This document shows, one piece after another, positions 1 through 9,593 of a DNA stretch of 64,000 nucleotides. Source of the DNA: Nostoc sp. MG11 (lineage in GTDB: Bacteria > Cyanobacteriota > Cyanobacteriia > Cyanobacteriales > Nostocaceae); assembly GCF_014904695.1 (NCBI RefSeq), contig NZ_JACXXN010000017.1, positions 62,001 through 126,000 of the forward strand. The letters run 5' to 3'. A model generated the notes under the pieces. It was not told where the DNA came from. It saw only the letters and a list, made by a program, of their open reading frames with translations, and did no database searches. Numbering within the stretch: the stretch's first letter is position 1; the number at the start of each line of letters is the position of its first letter. The position numbers and the translations under genes are program-made.

Positions 1-849
1 CAAATTAAATTGGATTTGCAGTAAGAGACGATCTTTAGAGATTGGAGGTGTTGCTTTATGGAAACAAAATACATCTTCAGCAAAACCAAAACCCGCTGCC
101 CCACAAACAGTTAAACTATTTTCTGCTCCATAATAATCCAGTAGTTCTGCTTCAGGTTGTCGTCTAATTAAAGAGAAAAGATAAGTAAGTTTCTTCCGCT
201 TGTGACTCCCACGGATACAGACATGAGGGCCACTCAATAAATCTACATCGGTTAAATAAAAGAAAAATCTTAAGCTGCGATAGTCGTTTAAATCGTAATG
301 AAAATTCATAGCAGCTTTATTTAAATCATATCTAGCTTCTTTGACTACGAAAATCCAGTGTAACCGACTGCCTGTAAATACAGTAGTTTTACCTAAATAT
401 TTAGTAGCAATATCTAATAACTTTGGATCACTGGCTAGTTTTTTAATTGCTGGACAAAGCATAGCAGTATTGTAATACTCACCCCGGATAAAGGGTTTTC
501 CATGCTGCTTTATTGCTTTATCTTTTTCAGAATACAAGAACCCACACATATAGTCTGCATCTCCGTAACAATTATTGGTATTAGCAAAGCTAAGAATTTC
601 TTGAAGAATAGATTTCGGTATCTGAAGTCCTAAGTAGACTCCATCTTTTTCTAGAGAGTCAACGGCATCATCAACTTTAAGATCTACAAAACTGGAGAAC
701 CTGAGATCATAATTCTTCGGCTTAGAGTTTTTATAAAAGGAGATGATAAAAGAATAAACAATTCTAAATCGACCTATTAAAAACATTACAAGCCAAAGAG
801 GATTTGTCTTGACTTTTACGTAATATGGATAAAGTTTTGAGTGGATCAT
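1..849 (-). CDS. PhyH-type (phytanoyl-CoA dioxygenase-like) Fe(II)/2-oxoglutarate oxygenase, partial
   Basis: Open frame of 283 codons without a stop, starting with ATG at 849 and running off the left edge, so the C-terminus is missing. Residues typical of the PhyH fold are visible: the iron-binding pair in FHYDLND (His184, Asp186), GPHVCIRGSH after it, the distal His264 in FCFHKATPP, and Arg274 in RLLLQ, which would bind the 2-oxoglutarate carboxylate. Members hydroxylate small molecules or lipids; the substrate cannot be read from sequence. The N-terminus has a hydrophobic stretch at about residues 18-38 that could be a membrane anchor, which is unusual for the family. It lies downstream of the M23 peptidase gene on the same strand but 766 bases away, so probably has its own promoter. 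Family confident, function unknown. Confidence 0.75.
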   Translation of the reverse strand, partial: MIHSKLYPYYVKVKTNPLWLVMFLIGRFRIVYSFIISFYKNSKPKNYDLRFSSFVDLKVDDAVDSLEKDGVYLGLQIPKSILQEILSFANTNNCYGDADYMCGFLYSEKDKAIKQHGKPFIRGEYYNTAMLCPAIKKLASDPKLLDIATKYLGKTTVFTGSRLHWIFVVKEARYDLNKAAMNFHYDLNDYRSLRFFFYLTDVDLLSGPHVCIRGSHKRKKLTYLFSLIRRQPEAELLDYYGAENSLTVCGAAGFGFAEDVFCFHKATPPISKDRLLLQIQFNL

Positions 850-1615
850 TGACGTGACCTTTAATAGTATATAAGTTGAGTATGTTTTTGGCTTTTTTAT
901 GTCATCTGGCCATTGCAATAACTCTCATTAACTGTGAATTAATGAGAAAGCAATGGTGTATAAATTAGTTTTTGAGACTGTGGTTTTAAATGAGATGCCA
1001 CAGCCCAAAGTGATGCTATAAAAAGTTAGAAGTTTCCAATGCAAACTTCTATCCTTTGAACTAAGTTTTGGGAATGTTGTCTAAGCTCTAGAATTTGTGG
1101 ATAGAAGCCTGCAACATATATTCAGTTAAGGTAGTCAAGAGCCTTTTATTATCAGTTAAAAGGCTCTTGTATGTTTGATAATTACTGAGAAATCAAGCCG
1201 AAGAATGTAATAAGTTTGGCAAATTTGCCGAGTCAAAGGGCAACACTTACTTCGATGCGCTACTATATTTGGCTAGCGCTTTTTTGAAAAGCGACTTTCA
1301 ATAATACGGTTATTTAAACAATACGTTTATTTAATTGATAATGCAATACTTTTTTCAGTAATTTTACTGTTTAAAAAATATATTGATATCAGTACCACAC
1401 ATAAAATAAAAGTGTGTGATTTATTTTTTTGTAAATCTTACAGTTTTTTATGTTTATTAAATTAAAAACGAAATTATCTTTATAAATGCAGTTGATATTT
1501 TTCTAATTAAGACAATTTTTGCTGTAACTACTATAGGAATCTGCCTAATTTATAAATATGCCAAAATGGCAACAAAAATTCCACATCGAATGCTTTAATT
1601 AAATATTTTACTTAA
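850..1615. other. Gene-free AT-rich stretch with several stem-loops
   Basis: No open frame of note. Three inverted repeats stand out. At 911-955, CATTGC pairs with GCAATG around an inner CTCATTAA/TTAATGAG stem with a 7-base loop. At 1028-1050, AGAAGTTT pairs with AAACTTCT. At 1137-1168, AAGAGCCTTTT pairs with AAAAGGCTCTT (11 bp, loop 10). None is followed by a good T-run on either strand, so they are not clear terminators. 1170-1615 is AT-rich with no obvious signal. Confidence 0.5.
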
Positions 1616-2404
1616 TTAATAACCAGAATCGCGAATAAATTTTGACTCTTGAATGATGACTTGTGACTGTTGAGGCTGAACTCTTGAACCTGTTCTTTTA
1701 GCAACCCGCTGCTGAGAATACATTTCCCGCAGAACCATTGCTGGGTCTACATAGTTGTTGGCATATTTAAGTCCCCAGTGGAGATGAGGCCCAGTGGTAC
1801 GTCCAGTCATCCCTACCCTGCCAATTCTGACTCCAGTTGGTATCTGCTGACCTTCCCAGATTTGTATTCCACCTGCGTGGTCGATTAGATAGCGACGACT
1901 ATGTGCAGTTTCGACGTATCCTTCCAGATGGCAATAAGTGTGTTCCCATTCTCCTGATTTAATTACCATGTGAGTGCCACAGGCATCGCGGTCGCCAACT
2001 TTAACTACTGTACCTGCCCACCAATTGCGAATGTAACTACCTTGTGAGGCAGCGATATCTAAGCCTCCGTGAAATTCCAAATTAGAACCGCCAATAGCAG
2101 AACGGCGATAGCCAAAAGGAGATGTATAAGCTTGAAAGTTTTCTACAGGGAAAGAAGCTGCTAAACAACTATTAGCTCTGATTACTTTTGGCTGTAGTTC
2201 TCTAGCTTTAGCTTTAGTGTTTTTTGGCTTAGGCAATAAAGGATCTGCTAACCAACTATTAGCTACCACTACTTTGTCTGGCTGCACTTCTTTAGCTTTA
2301 ATGCTTTTTGGCTTAGGTAACTGAGTCATTAAACTTGTAATACTCAATCCTAATATAAATAGAATAACTCCAAAAATTCCTGCTCTTTTGTCTTGCTTAT
2401 TCAT
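1616..2404 (-). CDS. M23 family (LytM-like) metallopeptidase with N-terminal membrane anchor
   Basis: A predicted zinc peptidase of 262 residues acting on peptidoglycan cross-links in the periplasm. The LytM signature is complete: His112 and Asp116 in HGGLD, and the HLH pair at His207/His209 in GPHLHW. Residues 9-27 form one hydrophobic segment, an uncleaved anchor or signal peptide. Between anchor and domain, residues about 31-84 contain an imperfect tandem duplication (KPKSIKAKEVQP... and KPKNTKAKARELQP...), a Lys/Pro linker. After the domain (about 220 on) is a Gln/Arg-rich tail. It stands alone on the minus strand with AT-rich flanks. The family also includes non-catalytic activators, but all metal ligands are present here, so activity is likely. 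Confidence 0.88.
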   Translation of the reverse strand: MNKQDKRAGIFGVILFILGLSITSLMTQLPKPKSIKAKEVQPDKVVVANSWLADPLLPKPKNTKAKARELQPKVIRANSCLAASFPVENFQAYTSPFGYRRSAIGGSNLEFHGGLDIAASQGSYIRNWWAGTVVKVGDRDACGTHMVIKSGEWEHTYCHLEGYVETAHSRRYLIDHAGGIQIWEGQQIPTGVRIGRVGMTGRTTGPHLHWGLKYANNYVDPAMVLREMYSQQRVAKRTGSRVQPQQSQVIIQESKFIRDSGY

Positions 2405-2959
2405 TATTTCTATCTTTCATTCGTAAAATATGTATATTTTTTCAATTTCTGTCTAAAACCATTTTAAATATATAACAGGAATTTAAATTCAGTAATACAA
2501 ATCAATCAGAATTTTTAATTTATTTATTCTTATCATTTGTTTGTGATGCAATATTTTACTTCAATATAACAGTGTTTTAAGTCATTAAGTATACGACAAT
2601 AAACTTTTGCAATGTCAAATTTATTGATTAATTAATGAAATCATAAAATTATTTTGGAATAACAATTTTGAATCTATTTAAGTAGTGTGCTTGTTTATTA
2701 TTTAATATGCTTTAATACTTAAAACAATTAAATAATTATAGTTAATTATACAGCTATACTGAATATGTAAAATACATGCATATAACTAAAAAAATTAACT
2801 AAACATAGCTTAGAAGTAAGTTAGATAGAGTTAAGCTTTGTAGGAAAAAATTTATCAATTAGTCGAAATCTTGTTAACCTTTATGCTTAAAATTGCTTAA
2901 GAGGTCGATTGAGTATTAATGAAAAATCAAATCGACCATTTGTAGGACGCACCCAAGCT
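2405..2959. other. AT-rich intergenic region
   Basis: Divergent region between the M23 peptidase (minus) and the small membrane protein (plus). No open frame or strong hairpin was seen. It must hold promoters for both genes; I cannot single out convincing -10/-35 boxes in such AT-rich sequence. Confidence 0.5.
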
Positions 2960-3346
2960 ATGCTGACCGAAATTTTACCTTTCAGTTTTGAGTTGGACAC
3001 GATCGCGATCGCTGGAGCGAGTTTCTGGTCTCTGGCACTATATTTAGCTTTTTCCCCAGTTAGTGAATGGGTAATCAAGCAACTAGACCGCTGGTTTAAT
3101 TTCGCCGAGCGATCGCTTTATACCAGTCAATCAGAATTTGAAAAAACTCGTAAGGCCAGAGAATCCCAAAATGCTTTTTACGCCTCACTGTTTAGCATTG
3201 TGCCTTTCTTGATAGTCGGCGCTTTATTTAACTGGGGTCTGGAAATTAGTCTAGGTGATAGCTGGGGAATTAGTACAGGTATATTAGCTTGTATGGGTGC
3301 TGGTATTTATGAACTTGGGCGCAGGGATGGGGAGTCTTCGGATTAG
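2960..3346 (+). CDS. Small conserved cyanobacterial-type membrane protein, function unknown
   Basis: About 128 residues starting MLTEILPFSFELD. Two hydrophobic segments (around residues 13-33 and 77-98) flank a charged, aromatic-rich middle (DRWFNFAERSLY), and a Gly-rich third stretch near the C-terminus (ILACMGAGIYELGRR) could also enter the membrane. No enzymatic motif is visible. A TTG at 2909 would add 17 residues and has AGAGG six bases upstream, so it is a real alternative start; ATG at 2960 is preferred because the residues after it look like a normal membrane-protein N-terminus. The gene is followed by heptamer repeats and convergent with the LpxB-like gene. Confidence 0.6.
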   Translation: MLTEILPFSFELDTIAIAGASFWSLALYLAFSPVSEWVIKQLDRWFNFAERSLYTSQSEFEKTRKARESQNAFYASLFSIVPFLIVGALFNWGLEISLGDSWGISTGILACMGAGIYELGRRDGESSD

Positions 3347-3349
3347 TCA

Positions 3350-3437
3350 GTTGTCATTTGTCATTTGTTAAGAGTCAAGGGTCAAGGGTCAAGGGTCAAG
3401 AGTCATTTGTCATTTGTTAAGAGTTAAGAGTCAAGGA
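3350..3437. repeat. Short tandem repeats (heptamers)
   Basis: Runs of GTCAAGG-type 7-mers mixed with GTCATTT units, a pattern of the short tandemly repeated sequences common between genes in Nostoc and Anabaena. It fills much of the space between two convergent genes. Related tracts occur at 4309-4330, 4843-4873, 42370-42437, 48373-48443, 53294-53325, 57099-57127 and 61733-61806. Confidence 0.8.
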
Positions 3438-3544
3438 CCATTAATCTTCTCTTCCCCTGCTCCTCCAATTCAATTTTCGATTTTGAATTTGGGATTTTAG
3501 ATTGTTTAATCCAAAATCTAAAATCTAAAATTCCTCTGCTTTTG

Positions 3545-4846
3545 CTACTTCTCAATTTCCTCGTACACAATCTGTGCAATCTTACTTGCTGCTCCGCTTT
3601 CGCCACGAATGCTACGCAGCTTGGCTCGCATATCGTCCAATTTTTCTGGATGAGCCAAAAAATCTAAAACCATTTCCCCTATTTCTTGCGGTTGGAGTTT
3701 GCCCACAAGTTCTGGCACAATCTCTGACTGCGCCCAGATATTCGGCCATGCCAATAGACCTTTGCGTTTTAAGAAAAACCAGTTAATTAACTTGGCAAAG
3801 GTAGAACCCACTCCCGGCAAGTTTGCTAATAGCCCTGGTAAGCCATCCCAAGAACGCATAGCATCTAGTTGTTGTGTTGGCAGCAAAACAATCATCGGCA
3901 CGGCTAAGGAACCGAGTTCGGCCGTGTTTGCCCCAACTGTAGTTAAGCAGATGCAGCACTGAGATAATAAATGATATGCAGGCGTTTCTTCCAACAATTC
4001 CACAACAAGATTAGTTTCTGTTTTGAGGGTAGGAAGTTTGTAGGTGGAAGGTAATGCCGTGTTCTCCTGTGGGAAAATTAAGGAAGCACCAGTAAAGTCA
4101 AAAGTTTCAACAAAAGGGTTTTTCTGTGGATCGGCAAAACTAGCTAAAGTTTGTAAATCTAAAGTTGGGGCTACAGGAATCACAAATCTGGTGTGTGGCC
4201 TTTTTGCGTGAACGTATTCAGCAATGGCTAAAGTTAATGGCACTCCTTGAGCTAATTTTGCTGCTTTTGATCCAGGTAAAATGCCAATCAAATCAGTTTT
4301 TTGTGCTTTGTCATTTGTCATTTGCCCTTTGTCCTTTGCTAAGGACGAATGACTATTAGTTTCTAGCATTAAGTCTCCCACAACAGTCAGTTTGTGGGCA
4401 TATTTTTGGTTTATGCGGGCAGCGACTTCGGGTTTCATGACTGCAAATCGGTCAATCAAGTTATGCCAACGAGCTTCCCATTCAGCGTAAACAACCGTTT
4501 TATATCCCAGTCTTTTGCCGATCGCTACAGGAAAAATTTGATCACCACCGAGGAAAACAATTACACCGCGACTTCTCCAGTCCCAATTCTCAAATGTTTT
4601 TCCCCAAAGCAAAAATTGCCAAAAATGCTCTGCTCCCTGCACTCTGTCTACTTCTGGGTAAGAAAGGGCGATCGCTGCTTCTTTGCCACTGGCATTTGGG
4701 CAAGGTGATAACACTACAGAAATCCTGACAACAGAACGGTCATCCCCTAACTTTTGTCGCAATGCTCTTACTACCGGGCGTACCCAAGTCGTTACCTCAC
4801 CAGGGCCATTCGAGAGAATCAAAATATCAGATGGTTGGTTTGTCAT
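3545..4846 (-). CDS. Lipid-A-disaccharide synthase-related protein
   Basis: 433 residues resembling the cyanobacterial LpxB-related family (GT-B glycosyltransferase fold). Visible family features: SNGPGEV near the N-terminus, the central nucleotide-sugar region GDLMLE...ILPGSKAAK, and TTVGANTAELGSLAVPMIVLLP near the C-terminus, matching the LpxB donor-binding region. Whether it acts on lipid A or another glycolipid is not known from sequence. The start ATG lies inside a TGACAAA-type repeat tract, so the exact start is uncertain. Residues encoded at about 4309-4345 (KDKGQMTNDKAQ) are the translation of the same intergenic repeat inserted in frame between two conserved blocks. It is divergent from chlH and probably monocistronic. 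Confidence 0.8.
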   Translation of the reverse strand: MTNQPSDILILSNGPGEVTTWVRPVVRALRQKLGDDRSVVRISVVLSPCPNASGKEAAIALSYPEVDRVQGAEHFWQFLLWGKTFENWDWRSRGVIVFLGGDQIFPVAIGKRLGYKTVVYAEWEARWHNLIDRFAVMKPEVAARINQKYAHKLTVVGDLMLETNSHSSLAKDKGQMTNDKAQKTDLIGILPGSKAAKLAQGVPLTLAIAEYVHAKRPHTRFVIPVAPTLDLQTLASFADPQKNPFVETFDFTGASLIFPQENTALPSTYKLPTLKTETNLVVELLEETPAYHLLSQCCICLTTVGANTAELGSLAVPMIVLLPTQQLDAMRSWDGLPGLLANLPGVGSTFAKLINWFFLKRKGLLAWPNIWAQSEIVPELVGKLQPQEIGEMVLDFLAHPEKLDDMRAKLRSIRGESGAASKIAQIVYEEIEK

Positions 4847-5136
4847 TTGTCATTTGGCCATTTGTCATTAGTTAAAAATCGTAAGTTCCCCATTCCCCAG
4901 CCCAAATATTACATTTTCGTTACATAAACCAAAGTAATCACTCTTATTAATTGTCAATATGCGTTAATAAATGTTGCTTTTTTTATATCGATTTGTGTCA
5001 TATAGACGACAAAATCACCAGTGGGTAAGCGTTTTCTGATAAAAAGTTCATATTGCCGAAGAGAATAAGTCACTTGTGGCAGCATCAGCCACTAAGAACT
5101 TCCAGTAGAGAACGCGCATCAAAGGAGCCTACCTGC
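4847..5136. promoter_or_regulatory. Upstream region of chlH, with a strong ribosome site
   Basis: The chlH start at 5137 is preceded by AAAGGAG at 5121-5127, nine bases before ATG, which fixes the start against an upstream TTG at 5053. The rest (about 4900-5050) is AT-rich and must hold the promoter, also serving the divergent LpxB-like gene; no operator was recognised. Confidence 0.6.
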
Positions 5137-8100
5137 ATGTTCACCCACGTCAAGTCCACCATTAGACACATTGCGCCTGATAACCTGCGCGGACGTAATT
5201 TAATTAAGGTGGTCTATGTCGTGCTTGAGTCCCAGTACCAGAGTGCATTGTCGCAAGCGGTTCGCACGATTAACGAGAGCAATCCCAACTTGGCGATTGA
5301 AATCAGCGGGTACTTAATTGAGGAACTCCGCGACCCAGAGAACTACGAGGAGTTCAAACGGGAAATTGAGAGTGCGAATATCTTCATCGCTTCACTCATT
5401 TTCATCGAAGACTTAGCACAGAAAGTAGTAGCAGCTGTAGAACCACACCGCGATCACCTTGACGTTTCCGTTGTCTTTCCCTCCATGCCAGAAGTAATGC
5501 GCCTAAACAAAATGGGCAGCTTTTCTCTAGCACAGTTGGGTCAGTCGAAGAGTGCGATCGCCCAATTCATGCGGAAACGCAAAGAAAAATCCGGTGCGGG
5601 ATTCCAGGATGGAATGCTGAAGCTTTTGCGAACTTTGCCGCAAGTGCTGAAATTCCTGCCAATGGACAAGGCACAAGATGCCCGAAATTTCATGCTCAGC
5701 TTTCAGTATTGGCTGGGAGGTTCTCCAGAAAACCTGGAAAACTTCTTGCTGATGCTAGCTGATAAATATGTATTTAAAGGTTTAGAGAAACAAAATTTTG
5801 CATCTACTACATATCAACAGCCAGTAGTTTATCCCGATTTAGGGATTTGGCATCCTTTGGCTCCCAATATGTTTGAGGATGTTAGAGAGTACCTCAATTG
5901 GTACACAGCCCGTAAGGATATATCCAGCGATCTTAAAGATCCCCTAGCTCCCTGTGTTGGGTTGGTATTGCAGCGCACCCATCTCGTTACAGGCGATGAT
6001 GCCCATTATGTGGCGATGGTGCAAGAGTTGGAAGCATTAGGCGCACGGGTACTTCCCGTATTTGCTGGTGGTTTGGATTTCTCCAAGCCTGTAGATGCTT
6101 ACTTCTACGAACCAACTACCAACATACAGTTAGTAGATGCAGTGGTATCGCTGACTGGTTTTGCCCTCGTTGGTGGCCCAGCTAGACAAGACCATCCCAA
6201 AGCAATTGAGTCGCTCAAACGCTTAAATCGTCCTTACATGGTAGCGTTGCCCTTAGTATTCCAAACCACAGAAGAGTGGATGGATAGCGATTTGGGTTTA
6301 CATCCGATTCAAGTAGCTTTGCAAATTGCGATTCCTGAATTGGATGGAGCAATTGAGCCGATAATTTTATCAGGTAGAGATGGGACTACAGGCAAAGCGA
6401 TCGCACTGCGCGATCGGGTCGAAGCTGTAGCGGAACGCGCTTTAAGATGGGCGAACCTCCGCCGCAAGCCGAAGCTTGATAAAAAAGTTGCGATCACCGT
6501 TTTCAGCTTCCCGCCAGATAAAGGCAACGTGGGAACCGCCGCTTATTTAGATGTTTTCGGCTCCATTTATGAGGTAATGAAAGCCCTCAAAAATAACGGC
6601 TACGACTTACCAGAATTGCCCGAATCCGCCGAAGCGCTGATGCAAGAAGTCATCCACGATGCTCAAGCGCAGTACAGCAGCCCCGAACTCAACATCGCTT
6701 ACAAGATGTCAGTGCCAGAATATGAGGCACTCACACCCTACTCTCAACGCCTAGAAGAAAACTGGGGCCCACCTCCTGGACATCTCAACAGCGATGGGCA
6801 AAACCTGCTAGTATACGGTAAACAATTCGGTAACGTCTTCATTGGAGTACAACCCACCTTTGGTTACGAAGGTGATCCGATGCGGCTATTGTTCTCCCGT
6901 TCAGCCAGTCCTCACCACGGTTTTGCAGCCTACTACACCTACCTAGAGCAAATTTGGGGAGCTGATGCCGTACTTCACTTTGGTACACACGGTTCCTTGG
7001 AATTCATGCCAGGTAAGCAAATGGGGATGTCTGGGGATTGCTATCCAGATAACTTGATTGGCTCAATTCCCAACCTGTATTACTACGCAGCAAATAATCC
7101 TAGTGAGGCGACAATTGCCAAGCGTCGGAGTTATGCCGAGACAATTTCCTACCTGACACCTCCGGCGGAGAATGCTGGTTTATATAAAGGTTTGAAGGAA
7201 CTTAGCGAGTTAATTGCTTCTTACCAAACCTTGAAAGATACCGGGCGGGGCATTCCCATTGTTAACAGCATCATGGATAAATGTCGGATCGTGAATCTGG
7301 ATAAGGATATCAACCTGCCAGAAACCGATGCTAAAGATATGACTGCCGAGGAGCGGGATAATATTGTTGGCAATGTCTACCGGAAGTTGATGGAGATTGA
7401 GTCGAGATTATTGCCTTGTGGGTTGCATGTTATTGGTAAACCACCGAGTGCAGAAGAAGCGATCGCAACTCTCGTCAATATCGCCAGCTTAGATCGTCAA
7501 GAAGAAGGACTTCAAGGCTTACCCGGAATTATCGCCAACAGCATTGAGCGCAATATTGACGATATTTACCAAAATAACGACCGAGGTATTTTAGAAGATG
7601 TCCAACTATTGCAAGACATCACCTTAGCCACCCGCACCGCAGTTAGTGCCCTTGTTCAAGAGCAAACCGACGCTGAAGGGCGAGTTTCGCTGGTTTCCCG
7701 TTTGAATTTCTTCAACATGGGTAAAAAAGAACCTTGGGTAGAAGCATTGCATAAGGCAGGTTATCCCAAAGTTGACACAGCCACACTCAAACCTCTGTTT
7801 GAATATTTGGAATTCTGCTTGCAGCAAGTTTGTGCTGACAACGAACTCGGAGCATTACTTAAAGGCTTAGAAGGCGAGTATATCCTACCTGGGCCTGGTG
7901 GCGATCCCATCCGCAACCCGGATGTATTGCCCACAGGTAAAAATATCCATGCACTTGATCCCCAATCCATCCCCACAACAGCAGCAGTACAATCAGCCAA
8001 AATTGTCGTAGACAGGCTTTTGGCACGTAACAAAGCCGAAAACGATGGAAAATGGCCAGAAACCATCGCCTGCGTCCTTTGGGGAACCGATAACATCAAA

Positions 8101-9123
8101 ACTTACGGTGAATCCCTAGCACAAATCATGTGGATGGTAGGCGTGCGTCCGGTTCCCGATGCCTTGGGACGGGTGAACAAGTTGGAGTTAATTCCTTTAG
8201 AAGAGTTGGGACGCCCCAGAATTGACGTGGTAATCAACTGTTCTGGTGTATTCCGCGACTTGTTCATCAACCAAATGAACCTGCTAGACCAAGGGGTGAA
8301 GATGGCAGCTGAAGCGGATGAACCTTTAGAAATGAACTTTGTCCGCAAACATGCTTTGCAACAAGCTGAGGACATGGGGATTAATCTGCGTCAAGCAGCT
8401 ACGCGCGTTTTCTCCAACGCTTCCGGTTCCTATTCGTCAAATATCAACTTGGCAGTAGAAAACAGCACTTGGGACAGCGAAGCTGAGTTACAGGAAATGT
8501 ATCTCAACCGGAAATCCTTCTCCTTCAATTCCGATAACCCCGGAATGATGGACGAATCCCGGCAGATTTTTGAAAGCACGCTGAAAACTGCTGATGCAAC
8601 TTTCCAAAATCTCGACTCTTCCGAGATTAGCTTAACGGATGTTTCTCATTACTTCGACTCAGATCCCACCAAGCTTGTGGCAAGTCTGCGGGGTGATGGT
8701 AAAACACCAGCATCTTATATTGCAGACACCACCACAGCTAATGCCCAAGTGCGGACATTATCAGAAACCGTGCGCTTGGATGCTCGTACCAAATTGTTAA
8801 ATCCCAAGTGGTATGAGGGGATGCTGAATCATGGTTACGAAGGTGTGCGCGAACTCTCCAAGCGATTGGTAAATACAATGGGTTGGAGTGCAACAGCCGG
8901 CGCTGTAGATAACTGGATTTACGAGGATACCAACGAAACCTTCATCAAAGATGAAGAAATGCAAAAACGTTTGATGAACCTCAATCCCCATTCTTTCCGC
9001 AAGGTTGTATCAACTTTATTAGAAGTAAATGGACGCGGTTATTGGAAGACTAGCGAGGAGAATTTAGATCGTCTACGCGAGTTGTACCAAGAGGTTGAAG
9101 ACCGGATTGAAGGAATAGACTAG
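5137..9123 (+). CDS. chlH: Magnesium chelatase subunit H (ChlH)
   Basis: 1328 residues, the usual cyanobacterial ChlH length. It binds protoporphyrin IX and, with ChlI and ChlD, inserts Mg2+ in the first committed step of chlorophyll synthesis. The start [19 protein letters not shown] is characteristic. The N-terminal ChlH-specific domain is followed by the long CobN/Mg-chelatase domain, with the recognisable block [15 protein letters not shown] in the middle and ...[10 protein letters not shown] at the end. The start at 5137 is supported by AAAGGAG and by family length; an upstream TTG would add 28 non-homologous residues. chlI and chlD are not in the window. HIP1 sites inside the gene show long residence in this genome. 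A decayed copy of its last 70 bases lies 304 bases downstream. Confidence 0.98.
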   Translation: MFTHVKSTIRHIAPDNLRGRNLIKVVYVVLESQYQSALSQAVRTINESNPNLAIEISGYLIEELRDPENYEEFKREIESANIFIASLIFIEDLAQKVVAAVEPHRDHLDVSVVFPSMPEVMRLNKMGSFSLAQLGQSKSAIAQFMRKRKEKSGAGFQDGMLKLLRTLPQVLKFLPMDKAQDARNFMLSFQYWLGGSPENLENFLLMLADKYVFKGLEKQNFASTTYQQPVVYPDLGIWHPLAPNMFEDVREYLNWYTARKDISSDLKDPLAPCVGLVLQRTHLVTGDDAHYVAMVQELEALGARVLPVFAGGLDFSKPVDAYFYEPTTNIQLVDAVVSLTGFALVGGPARQDHPKAIESLKRLNRPYMVALPLVFQTTEEWMDSDLGLHPIQVALQIAIPELDGAIEPIILSGRDGTTGKAIALRDRVEAVAERALRWANLRRKPKLDKKVAITVFSFPPDKGNVGTAAYLDVFGSIYEVMKALKNNGYDLPELPESAEALMQEVIHDAQAQYSSPELNIAYKMSVPEYEALTPYSQRLEENWGPPPGHLNSDGQNLLVYGKQFGNVFIGVQPTFGYEGDPMRLLFSRSASPHHGFAAYYTYLEQIWGADAVLHFGTHGSLEFMPGKQMGMSGDCYPDNLIGSIPNLYYYAANNPSEATIAKRRSYAETISYLTPPAENAGLYKGLKELSELIASYQTLKDTGRGIPIVNSIMDKCRIVNLDKDINLPETDAKDMTAEERDNIVGNVYRKLMEIESRLLPCGLHVIGKPPSAEEAIATLVNIASLDRQEEGLQGLPGIIANSIERNIDDIYQNNDRGILEDVQLLQDITLATRTAVSALVQEQTDAEGRVSLVSRLNFFNMGKKEPWVEALHKAGYPKVDTATLKPLFEYLEFCLQQVCADNELGALLKGLEGEYILPGPGGDPIRNPDVLPTGKNIHALDPQSIPTTAAVQSAKIVVDRLLARNKAENDGKWPETIACVLWGTDNIKTYGESLAQIMWMVGVRPVPDALGRVNKLELIPLEELGRPRIDVVINCSGVFRDLFINQMNLLDQGVKMAAEADEPLEMNFVRKHALQQAEDMGINLRQAATRVFSNASGSYSSNINLAVENSTWDSEAELQEMYLNRKSFSFNSDNPGMMDESRQIFESTLKTADATFQNLDSSEISLTDVSHYFDSDPTKLVASLRGDGKTPASYIADTTTANAQVRTLSETVRLDARTKLLNPKWYEGMLNHGYEGVRELSKRLVNTMGWSATAGAVDNWIYEDTNETFIKDEEMQKRLMNLNPHSFRKVVSTLLEVNGRGYWKTSEENLDRLRELYQEVEDRIEGID

Positions 9124-9132
9124 GATTACACG

Positions 9133-9151
9133 GGCAGGCATAAAGCCTGCC
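9133..9151 (+). terminator. Hairpin just after chlH
   Basis: GGCAGGC, loop ATAAA, GCCTGCC: a perfect 7-bp GC-rich stem starting ten bases after the chlH stop. Only two T follow, so it is a weak intrinsic terminator or a 3'-end stabilising hairpin. Confidence 0.5.
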
Positions 9152-9186
9152 TTAACAATGAGATAAGGTTAAAAAATGAAATATAA

Positions 9187-9342
9187 ATGATTCAAACATT
9201 TCACAAGAAAGCATTAGAAAATTTGTTTAGAAAAAATTTGAATAAAGGAGTTCCTGCAAACTTAGAAAAGAAAATTAGAATCAGACTTGAAGTTATAGAC
9301 TCAGCGTTAATTTTAGAAGATATTAGATTGATTTTGTCTTAA
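9187..9342 (+). pseudogene. higB-like (RelE/HigB family) toxin relic
   Basis: The 51-codon frame starting MIQTFHKKALENLF matches the first half of plasmid-maintenance HigB toxins: the N-terminal strand and helix, and KKIRIRLEVIDSA...EDIRL. HigB is about 92 residues; here the frame stops just after EDIRLI. A few bases later the DNA can be read PVTNERG, possibly a remnant of the downstream HigB strand, before sequence copied from the chlH end begins. No higA antitoxin is present. It is therefore read as a dead toxin fragment. Confidence 0.6.
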
Positions 9343-9357
9343 CCTGTCACGAATGAA

Positions 9358-9427
9358 CGAGGATAATTTAGATCGTCTGCACAAATTTTACTAAGAGGTT
9401 GAAGACCGGATTGAAGGGATAGAATAA
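9358..9427 (+). repeat. Decayed copy of the chlH 3' end
   Basis: These 70 bases align without gaps to 9054-9123, the last 70 bases of chlH including the stop codon, with 10 differences by hand count (about 86 % identity). The copy carries an in-frame stop (GAGGATAATT against GAGGAGAATT), so it is not coding. The two copies bracket the higB relic. Confidence 0.9.
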
Positions 9428-9454
9428 AACATAATTTTGTAGAAAAGCGAAATC

Positions 9455-9494
9455 AAAATGTAGATACACTATAAATAATGTCTCTACATTTTTT
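9455..9494 (+). terminator. Putative intrinsic terminator
   Basis: AAAATGTAGA (9455-9464) pairs with TCTACATTTT (9483-9492) and continues into T residues up to 9494. The 18-base loop is long. It lies between the chlH tail copy and the AIPR gene. Confidence 0.45.
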
Positions 9495-9593
9495 ATGAGT
9501 TTCTATAAAGCTACAGTATAATTTATAACTAAGTTAGTTATTTACTAATTTACACAACTAAATCTATTAGTCCTAATAGTTAAGAAAAAATAC

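Noticed and set aside
3350-3437. Regular short repeats that could suggest a CRISPR array
   Set aside because: Units are 7-10 bases, directly adjacent and degenerate, with no spacers of constant length and no cas genes; they are ordinary Nostoc-type short tandem repeats.
5053-5136. N-terminal extension of ChlH from TTG
   Set aside because: Family length and a strong AAAGGAG site place the start at 5137.
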